NCBI GenBank assembly: GCA_028532985.1
Contig: JANCIK010000004.1
Location: 3,534,001-3,598,000 of the forward strand
Reading direction: 5' to 3'
Origin: Stropharia rugosoannulata
Lineage: Eukaryota > Basidiomycota > Agaricomycetes > Agaricales > Strophariaceae
Length of the DNA: 64,000 bases
Made by a program: the position numbers and the translations under genes. Shown here piece by piece: positions 55,664 through 64,000 of this stretch (within the stretch, counting starts at the first letter, position 1; each line of letters opens with the position of its first letter). The notes beneath the pieces were generated by a model. That model had not been told where the DNA came from. It made no database searches and worked only from the letters and a program-made list of their open reading frames with translations.

Positions 55664-57381
55664 ATGTCAGCCCAAGATCAACAAACCCAGCCAGTTATTC
55701 CGCGTACCCAGCGCGCTGCGGTCCTCACTGCGCTTTCCACCCCGCTGACCGTGCGGGAAGACCATCCAGTGACGCAGCCCGAGGAGCTCGCGCCGGGGCA
55801 GTGTCTCGTAAAGTTGGAGTACACTGGAGTCTGTCACTCGGATGTCCATACGCGAAACGGGGACTGGACCAGGAAGGCACCTGTCCCGATTGTGGGCGGA
55901 CATGAGGGTATCGGGCGCGTTGTCGCGATCGGCGCGCACAGCGATACAAATGTCAAAGTCGGAGACCTGGTGGGTCTCAAGTGGATCGCCAAGGTCTGCG
56001 GGAAGTAAGCTATACGCCGTTTCGCGTTTGATGTTGCCACCGCGCAAAATACTGACATACATACACATGAAAACTACTTACTCCTAGATGTGAAATGTGT
56101 CGGAGAGGCCATGAATCGTGTGAGTCCCTATTTCCAACATGCTTTATGTCAAGTTACTCACCGGATCTCAAAAGCTTGCATGACGAGCTTCGGGTACAGT
56201 CACGGCTTCCAGGTCGACGGCACGTTCCAGGAATATGCAGTCAGTCTGAGCTATTCTTGTTACGGCCCTCTTTATCTTCAAGTTTGACATAACCTCTTCC
56301 TCCTAGGTATCGTATACCAGCTATGTGACTCCTATCCCGGAAGAGCTGGATCCTGCAGCTGTAACTCCTCTTTTATGCGCAGTTAGTCTGACTGGTCGAA
56401 TTAATCTAAACGATTGGGCAGCCCATTAATATCTAATCTAGGGACTCACTGTGTACAAAGCAGTTAAAAATTGTAACTTGATAATTGGTCAATGGATCGC
56501 CATATCCGGAGCAGGCGGTGGACTGGGTCATTTGGGCACGTTTTTGCTAATATGACTACCCTAACAAAACACCAGGTGCTTACTACGAATATATGACATA
56601 GCCGTCCAATACGCTGTTGCTATGGGTCTACGAGTTTTAGCAATTGGTTCGTAATAATCTTCCCGTTCGTCCTTCAAAATCTGTATCATTTATACATATA
56701 GATACTGGAGAAACCAAGAAGAAATTGTGCATGAGCTTGGGTGCTGAAGCATGGGTGGACTTTAGAGAAAGCACTGATCTCACGAAAGATGTCCAAGCTG
56801 CTACAGATGGTTTAGGCCCTGATGCGGCAGTTATCGCTGCTGGAGACGTGAGCTAGAGTAATCCATTTATTTTACTTGTCAAGCTAATACGATGATTCAG
56901 CCTCGTCCCTTCAACCAAGCTATCTTGTACCTTAGGCATAAGGGTACCCTGGTGTGCGTCGGCATGCCAGGTGGGGACGCGGTTCTGACCGTCCCAATTA
57001 CGGTCCTAATCGCGAAGGTTCGTCGAAATATCAATCTTCTGACCATGACTTATCTAGCTTCATTTATTGCCCATGCTTAGGCTTTAACGATTATTGGCTC
57101 GTCTCTTGGGTAAATCGTCTTCAATTGCATAGGTCGATGAAGATATGGCCCTGCGTTCTGACACAACATGTTGTAGAAATCAACAGGACATCAGCGAGGC
57201 GCTCCGCATCGCCGCACTCGGAAAGGTGAAGTGTCAACACGAAGTCAGAAAGCTAGACGACATCAACAGGTACGCGTGTTATTATACTTTCTTCTTATGT
57301 ATTTGCTGACCCCTTCACTACAGCATTCTCGATGACTTGGAAGCTGGAAAGGTAGCAGGGAGAATTGTCATTAAGCTCTAA
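55664..57381 (+). CDS. Zinc-dependent alcohol dehydrogenase
   Basis: Medium-chain dehydrogenase/reductase of the yeast-ADH1 type, NAD(P)-linked alcohol/aldehyde interconversion in the cytosol. The start is ATG at 55664 ([20 protein letters not shown]). Catalytic zinc ligands are in [16 protein letters not shown] and [11 protein letters not shown]. The structural-zinc loop begins [17 protein letters not shown] and continues [20 protein letters not shown]. Then [35 protein letters not shown], the Rossmann motif [66 protein letters not shown], and the last exon [18 protein letters not shown] with TAA 57379-57381. It is split by about ten short introns, with a few junctions approximate. Being next to a secreted alcohol oxidase, it could reduce the aldehydes that enzyme forms; this is inference. 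Confidence 0.85.
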
Positions 57382-57786
57382 GATGGAGATACATACGTTG
57401 TATATCTAAATCGGAAAGATTTCGGTAGCTCTATCCTGTTGTCTTGGTGCAATTTTGAATATCATTACTCAGATGGTTTGCTCACCTGGACGTCGGTTGT
57501 GTCCCCCCCTTATACGATCTCGTATTTCAAGTTCCCTCCGCCTCGGTCGTTCGCTCGAAAACGTGTTACTGTGCAAAACTAATGCTCATTGATATGATTG
57601 TAAGCCAAGAAAAAAACATGCATAGTATCCAGTCCAGTGCAGAAGATGGTGCAAAAAAGCGGAAACACAGTGGTGATGATGATGTCAGTAGGCGAATGCA
57701 AGAAGAGTCCCGGAAATTTTGAGACAGAAACAAAAGGCACTGCTGCTGTCACTGCAAAGTGAAAAGCAAACTCCAGCAATGGACCT
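57382..57786. other. Convergent 3' intergenic region
   Basis: About 0.4 kb between the ends of the ADH gene (plus) and the DHA2 transporter (minus). Nothing gene-like. Confidence 0.5.
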
Positions 57787-60734
57787 CTACTGTTGAGACG
57801 GGGAGGGGACCTTTTGATCGGCAGCCTTCTGCCCATGGGGTCCATTAGTATGTCCTGTTTGGCCGTGCTCCTGGAGTGTAGCAAAATCTGAAAGAACTTC
57901 AGTCGCGTTCTCATAAGTAGACAGTCGCCTTCGTGAGGGGATGTTTCCCTTCGGGCCGATACTGTCACTATCACTTCCATGATCCTCGTCCTCGGAGACT
58001 GTCTTTACGGGAGTGTTCGAGCGGGACAACAGGGTGGAGGGAGCCGGAGAAGGAGGTTCTGCAGGGGCTCTCCTCTCTAGATGTTTGTCTGGGATCTGTG
58101 AAAAAAAAAATGATAATGGTAAGTAGACCGTGAAAAAGAAAGCCGCAGAGCAAACGTACTGGCAAGCGAACAATGTAAGCCAGGAAGGTGGAGACAGCCG
58201 CGAACAAGAAAACACGGTGAATACTGATATTGTAGGAGTCCTTCGCAATCCGCTGCAAAGGGGGATCGAGTGAACCAATAATACGCGCGTTTTGTCTTAT
58301 ATTGCGGATAGTCTATGAGGGGCCAGGTGATACTGTCAGTAGGCGCTCCCTTGAAACTAGTATGTATAGCCTCCCTACCTCTTCAGCGTTAGGACCATGG
58401 ATTCGTTGCCTCAAATTGTAATCTAGATCCGACTGGAAGATGGCAGATGCAATTGCTACACCTCCCACTTGACCTGTTCATATTGTTAAACATTGGACGT
58501 CAATAGCCATAACGCTAGATATTGAAACTCGGGCGCACCGACACCACGGAACAGTTGAACAAAGCCTGTCCCAACAGCCATCTGTTCGTCTGAAAGTGCG
58601 TTTCAGATATATATTCAATGTCCACTCTATTTCAGTGCTCACCGGGGATATGTACCAACAACGCAACTTCGGGAGTTATATCAGCGGGAATGCAGTAAAA
58701 CAACAAGAAATGACGCACTGAGCATTGTTTGGAGAAGGACAGCATTTCCGAATCCCAATGGAATCTAACTAATGTTCAAATCGTATAGATGTAATGAATG
58801 TGAAGACTACTCACGATACCAAACCAGGACTGGAAGAAACCACTATCCTCCTTTAAATTATAGATCGTCACGGCGCCAATGAATGGGAATGCGCCGAAGA
58901 TCATGTTGATCATTTTGTATGTCCCTGTCTTGTGCATCATCCATCCAGCGAAAACAGACCCAACGGACATTGAAAGACTGTTAGGAAGTAAATGAAGACC
59001 TTATTAAAGCATGATGCTGGGTTAATTAATATCCAAGGAATGGATCAAATATACGCACCAGCTGTTGATGCATTGGTCAACATGACCGTTTGGAAGTACA
59101 TCGGGAAGAAGTACATGACCGAGAAGTTGCACATCGGAACCAGGAAGTTAGAAATCCCAATAAGCACAGGAATACGCTGCTTCAAGAGGACGGCTGTCAT
59201 AACTGGCTCAACCGAGACATAAAGCTCGACCACAATGAATATCATCCCAAACAAAATGGCGACACAAAAAGATATGAGGCATGATGGATCTGAAAACTGT
59301 GTATATGCTGTGTCAGTGGTTATTATGTATTGTTGAATCAAAGAGCTTACAGGAAGGTCTGCGTTGTACCTCGCACTGAGGAAGACGAGAGTAGCGCCAA
59401 CCTATCGGGAAGGTCAATACTAAACTAGATTTAAAAAACACGATGTCTTACAGCCACCATAAGACACCCGGAACCCAAGAAGTCAATCCGTTTTAGCATC
59501 TCCTTTGGACTTTTACCCTTCCCCTAATAAAAACGATTGAATAACTATGTTTGGATGATGATGGTGGACGTACTGCGGTGACATAGGTAAGGTTTGCTTC
59601 TGTCAAAAGAAAAGATGCGACAAAGAGAGGGATCTGGATAAGGAAGGCCCATCGCCATCCTAGCCTGTTATTTACTGGATCAGTCCCTGAATTATGATGT
59701 GAAGCATATATTTACCAATCAGTGATTAATCCCCCCAAAGGACCACCAAGTCCTTGACCAAGCTGCAGAATTCAGAAAATGCATAAATAGAGTACTAATC
59801 GGGCAGCACTTACTCCGTTGAATATGCTTGCTACACCCTGCGTGAGACCTCTACTCTGTATCCGGAATAACATAAGCATTTCGGAGTTGATTCGCACTCA
59901 ACAACGGAATCTCACCCGAATGCTATACATATCGCTGACGATGATTCTATCGGCGTCGAGGGCAATCAGTGCAGGGTCGTAGTAGACGTCATTAGTGAAT
60001 TTGCTCACGAGGCGGTTGTTAACAGGCCCCCTCCCCCAATACCCGCAAACTTGTTTCATGTATCAGTGTCAGAGCTGTGAGAAGAGCGGGTATATGCGCA
60101 CAAATCGGGCCATAATGAGCATCTCCATGTTAGTCGATAACCCGCATAGAAGGACGCCGACCCCTGCAAACAGAACAGCAGTTTGATTCGCGTGCTTGCG
60201 CCCTAGCACATCGCATAGCCGGCCGTAGAGTGGTGTAAATGTACACGTTGCGAGCAGATATCTGACTTTCTGTTTAGTTTGTGCTTCTCGAGTTTGTCCT
60301 GAGTGTCTTACGAAGTTCCTAGCCAACTGGCTTGATGCGATTTGTGGAATTCCGACGATATCGAAGGCAACACTGCATACCTGTCAGGCGTCCAAACACT
60401 TCGGTATGTTACAAGGACTCAACTCACTTGTAGGAACCAGTGTCTCTGTCCGACGACGTGGAACGTTAGTATTTGGAATAACTTGAAGGCACGAAACATT
60501 TACGATTCAATGTCTATTCTGTCTTCAGACGGCGTTCATTGATAAGAAACAACTACAGAAACTTACTGAAAGAAATGTTGCAGACCATATCCCTGCCAGT
60601 ATACTGTATCTCTGCCATTTATCAATTTCCCGAGGCCCAAGCTTCCTCCGCTCAGTGCCAGTCTTTTGTATAGCCTCGTCGACCTGAGCCACTTGTTCTG
60701 AGTCGCGTTGCAACAGGGGATCGCGTTCTGACAT
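57787..60734 (-). CDS. MFS transporter, DHA2-type (VBA-like) with long C-terminal tail
   Basis: Fourteen-helix major facilitator resembling the fungal DHA2 group (vacuolar basic amino-acid and multidrug transporters). The start is ATG at 60734 (MSERDPLLQRDSEQVAQVDE), a cytosolic tail with a di-leucine-type RDPLLQ that suggests vacuolar or endomembrane sorting. Later exons: ATCTFTPLYGRLCDVLGRKH (motif A), GLSTNMEMLIMARF, LGQGLGGPLGGLITDWLGWR, WAFLIQIPLFVASFLLTEAN, QRIPVLIGISNFLVPMCNFS, MYFFPMYFQTVMLTNASTAG, SVGSVFAGWMMHKTGTYKMI, and VFLFAAVSTFLAYIVRLP as the last helix. A hydrophilic tail of about 95 residues (DKHLERRAPAEPPSPAPSTL to VPSPSQQ) ends at 57787. At least a dozen introns are present. 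On the minus strand a TATAAA lies at about 60801-60806, 70 bases upstream of the start. Substrate unknown. Confidence 0.8.
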
Positions 60735-62735
60735 TATGTGAGGAGTATTATCGAAAAGAGGCCGTGGTGGTTGGTCGGATTTTCGTCAAGCACAGCGTCC
60801 TTTATAAGGCGTCCAGCAGGGGAAGATAAATGAACATGAATGCGGCTTTTGGATATATATACTGCATATTGGAGATGATGATGAAGTCGGCGCCGATTCG
60901 CAAAGCATGCCCAGAAAGGCGAAACCGGCTCCCTACCCGAGTCATGTGCCTCGATACATGGATGACAAATCACTCGCTTCCGACTTCCGCGTCTGCGGCA
61001 GGCTTCGGCTTGGCTACGGCGGCCACTGACAACGGGTCCCGTAGAGTTTTAAATATCCCCAGGCAGACGAGTAAGAAGCATACTTCTACCCCGGAATACC
61101 GATATCAGTAGGAGACCGTTTGAAGTATGGAGTCGATTGATGTCACTTGGACCCTTGTAAATCATGATTGATCAAGTTTGGATCAAGCCAAAACATACAT
61201 ACCAACATGAAACGAACGTGAACCTAGCATAATCCACAATGGAGGTACATAGCCAAATGCCTTACGTTTACAAAGATGCCACTTTTATATCCGCTCGTCC
61301 GACCAGAATATATAAGTACCTCAGGCGGACTAGGGCCCAGTATTTATGGGACCTGTCATTATCTCATCTGTCAGGACACCCTCCGCAACGAATTCAGTGA
61401 AGGTACTTGCCAAGAGCCGTCAAAGGTAAGCATATAAATTTGAAGAAACCTCTTATCGCAGCAGGATTAGGATTGGTGAAGATACGAAAGGAAGTGGTGT
61501 TAGCATGGTGGATGGACCATTCAACATGTTGAACAAGGAAAAAATAGCCTTTGCCGCAACGTTCTCGTGTAGTGAGTGGGTCAGTCTACGGCAGCGCCGC
61601 AAGTGTCTGGGCTGTGCCTGAGGGAGGTACTTTCAGACATTTGTTGATGCGCAGCTGAAATTGAATTGTTGGAAAGATACACGATGGAGACACAGGCGTT
61701 CGGAGGCGAATTTTCAAGAGCAAGCATAGAACTAATGCGAGTTATTTGCAGACTCCCAGAGCCTGAGTGGGCTGCACTTCCCCCGACATCGATGGATACG
61801 CTGACAAGATGGTAAGAAGATGGTGGCACAATGACAGCCAGAAGCACACTCAGGGAATGATTTTGAAGCGGAGTTCCCACGCCTTGTACGTGGTCCACAC
61901 AACCAAACCTCTCATAGCAGCGGAAGCATTTATGTACCCAACGGTCGGTCTGAGAAACGCGTCTGTATTCATAAGCATCGAAGGCTGGCTTTGTTCAACA
62001 CCAACAAATATCGCATAATTGGAGAAGCTGCATTTAATTATGTCTTGAAAATGGTCACACACGAATAGCGTCTCCGACTTCTGAACTCTTCTGACGACAT
62101 TTCCATAAATCCGTCAAAGGACTGACAGGCTCTTATCCCGTGGCGAGTAATTTTTACATAATTGTCCAACCAGACTTAGCTACTATATTCGCTTTGAACT
62201 TTAAATTACCTCACGCCCGTCGATTGACAGGAATATCGACCAGGCGATGACACCCTTGGGCCTGCATGTTTGAGATGGACTACTACTTCGAAGAGGCATG
62301 CGCACAAAGAATACAAAGAAGAAAGAATCCCGCAGCTTTTGTTCACGCGCGTAGAACACTTTGGTCGATGACATCACACGGTCCTTAATTTATCCCAAGT
62401 GCAGATGGTCCTCTTCGGTTACTCTCCCCATCAGTCAGAATAACCTTATTCCTGCATTATCCTTGACCGTTCAATCAATGCAGCATATGTTCACAAGAGC
62501 TGCCGCGGAGCTCACAAACTATATAGACATTAACACGCCAATCGGAGGTCTCTAATGTCTAAGCAATCAGAGAACGGGACGGTATATAATTTACAGATCA
62601 TTTAAGGGCTGCACTATGCCAATTTCTCGTCTGCTGTTATGCAAACTGGGTTGAGCCTTAGGTTTAATTTCCTATCTCCTGGAGCGGCGGCATGCGGAGC
62701 ACAACTGGTCGAGGTGCGGAGCTGAGAGAGCGCAA
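60735..62735. other. Intergenic region with weak ORFs
   Basis: About 2 kb. Frames at 60830-61111 (plus) and 61581-62062 (minus, two overlapping frames) have no domain I recognise. The minus-strand pair reads PTVGYINASAAMRGLVVWTT and VIVPPSSYHLVSVSIDVGGS in different frames and could be a decayed gene, but this is too weak to call. Confidence 0.35.
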
Positions 62736-62737
62736 CG

Positions 62738-63313
62738 TCAGTACCCATCTGCAAAAGCAAAATAAAAGGCGCTAACAGTACAACTGTGGGTAGCCGTGAC
62801 TGTCAACGTTGCCATAAAATCAGCACAGAGCATGGAATTAATGACATAATATGTTCTACGCACTTCTGGACGCAAGTTTGACGGCACGCCGGGAGGACGC
62901 AACTTGGCGGGTGGTTGGGGCTGAACCTGCACTTGGGGCTTGTGCATTGAATCTAGACACTATTGAGTATGTGCTTTCAATGGCCACGCGCATGGTAGCT
63001 ACTAACGAGTTCTTCCGGCTGAGAAATTAATCAGAGATTTTCACGACTGATAGAAGAAGGGGCAAACGTACCAGTTGCTCAGCATGGCCGCAGCGGGTGT
63101 AGATGTTGCAGACTCTACAGTGTAATCATGTCAACATAGCGGGATACAAGTGGAGCGGTATGTCGTACCTGCGGTACAAGCACATGGTGGAGAATTATGA
63201 GAAGGCGCGGTACTGCGATGGTGGGTGGTGACGAAGGTGAGAAGTGAACTGAAAGCTTGAAGTGTCTTCTGGATGTCGGTAGCACCTCCTTGTAAAGCTG
63301 TCTTTATACTCAT
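62738..63313 (-). CDS. Hypothetical spliced protein, about 160 aa
   Basis: The start is ATG at 63313. Four exons join in frame through good GT..AG sites: MSIKTALQGGATDIQKTLQA then FSSLLTFVTTHHRST; ESATSTPAAAMLSN; KNSLVATMRVAIESTYSIVS then RFNAQAPSAGSAPTTRQ; and ITATHSCTVSAFYFAFADGY, with stop at 62738-62740. The middle is A, S, T-rich. No family recognised. The consistent splicing over three introns is the main support, and the last exon is the least certain. Confidence 0.35.
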
Positions 63314-64000
63314 GGCCCTGGAGCTGGGAGCCTCTAACTGATCGTCGGTCTTACGAATCTATCCCTGATTCATTTCCTTCTGCAGCTCCTCGTCCGGGAA
63401 GGCAGTTTGAAATGCCTATCTTGTTTCTAACTTGGGCAACCCTTGCCGCTGCACAGTTCCAGATTGAGAGTTATTCTAGAAATAACATTTTGATACGGTT
63501 GACTTACCATGGCTCGGGATATCGGGCTCGTTCCATTTTCCTGAAACAAGCTAGGGAACATATCGATGGCTACGGGCGGCTTTTTACAAGTGCGGATTAG
63601 GTAGTATATTCACACACTTTAGATACAACAGCCAAGGCACGCAGTGCAGAATCGTGCCTTCCATCCTGTTCGTGGTCTATTATTACTGGAAATCTTGGGA
63701 TGTAACAATGTTGCTCTGCGAATCTCAGCCCTTTGAAATTTTTGAGAAATGCAAGGAGCTACTTCTGAGGCTCGTGGATATGGAGTTATCATTTAATTTA
63801 TGATTAAGGATGGAGTGTTCGCTTGACCAAATCCTAGGCGTAATTGAGCCATATTTGGTATGAGCTGAGCTGTAATATCTGGGTTCCCACATATGGGATT
63901 CAAACGAGCTCTGGGCATGGCAGGGATGTGGTTCGGGGCGTTACTCCCGACGTCCAGCGACATCGCATCGAATTTTAATTATAGCAACGGAATTGAGCTA
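63314..64000. other. Window end, no firm gene
   Basis: A plus-strand frame at 63412-63600 starts MPILFLTWATLAAAQFQIES, which could be a short signal peptide followed by about 45 residues, but there is no other support. The rest to 64000 shows nothing I can identify. Confidence 0.4.

Noticed and set aside
1..64000. tRNA or rRNA genes
   Set aside because: I looked for T-arm consensus sequences and long conserved rRNA stretches and saw none; a covariance-model scan would be needed to exclude a divergent tRNA.

Overview
The window is nuclear DNA of a filamentous basidiomycete, most likely an Agaricomycete. Genes are dense and on both strands, with many short introns (about 32-75 nt, GT..AG, often with a CTAAC-type branch site). 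The families present are typical of mushroom-forming fungi: DUF6533 and DUF6534 membrane proteins and expanded GMC oxidoreductases. Exon structures below were worked out by eye from splice signals, frame continuity and recalled family motifs. No database search was run.

Layout. 0-7 kb: two tandem DUF6533 seven-helix proteins (2.3-4.1 and 5.1-6.7 kb). 7-9.3 kb: an orphan exon with a SAP-like motif and a candidate small secreted protein. 9.3-13.9 kb: two tandem DHA1-type MFS transporters on the minus strand. 14.4-15.2 kb: autophagy factor ATG101, divergent from a 785-aa disordered protein (15.5-17.9). 18.3-20.4 kb: an aryl-alcohol-oxidase-like GMC enzyme on the minus strand. 22.1-25.7 kb: a 1179-aa disordered protein. 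27.16-28.10 kb: a 941-bp non-autonomous transposon-like element with long terminal inverted repeats, flanked by a 6-bp direct repeat and ending 37 bp before the start codon of a C2-domain gene (28.1-29.9). 30.5-32.2 kb: a third DUF6533 gene. 32.3-33.5 kb: a class II aldolase/adducin gene with an apparent frameshift. 35.95-38.0 kb: a secreted GMC oxidoreductase of another clade. 39.2-40.4 kb: a protein built of DKLFSKI-type repeats. 41.9-42.7 kb: a GNAT acetyltransferase with an inserted hydrophobic region. 44.0-46.35 kb: eIF2A. 47.6-48.8 kb: inositol polyphosphate multikinase. 50.4-51.9 kb: a DUF6534 gene with a 13-nt microexon and an in-frame stop. 52.8-55.05 kb: a second aryl-alcohol-oxidase-like GMC enzyme, followed by a zinc alcohol dehydrogenase (55.7-57.4) and a convergent DHA2-type MFS transporter (57.8-60.7). 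The last 3 kb hold only weak candidates.

How the genes may work together. Housekeeping genes (ATG101, eIF2A, IPMK) are interspersed with accessory secreted-oxidase, dehydrogenase and transporter genes. The 52.8-60.7 kb block (secreted alcohol oxidase, alcohol dehydrogenase, exporter) would fit extracellular aryl-alcohol/aldehyde redox cycling as in wood-decay fungi, but that is inference from adjacency. The clearest unexpected structures are the inverted-repeat element upstream of the C2 gene, the two genes that look recently broken, the GMC enzyme lacking the usual second catalytic His/Asn, and the very small or stop-free introns.
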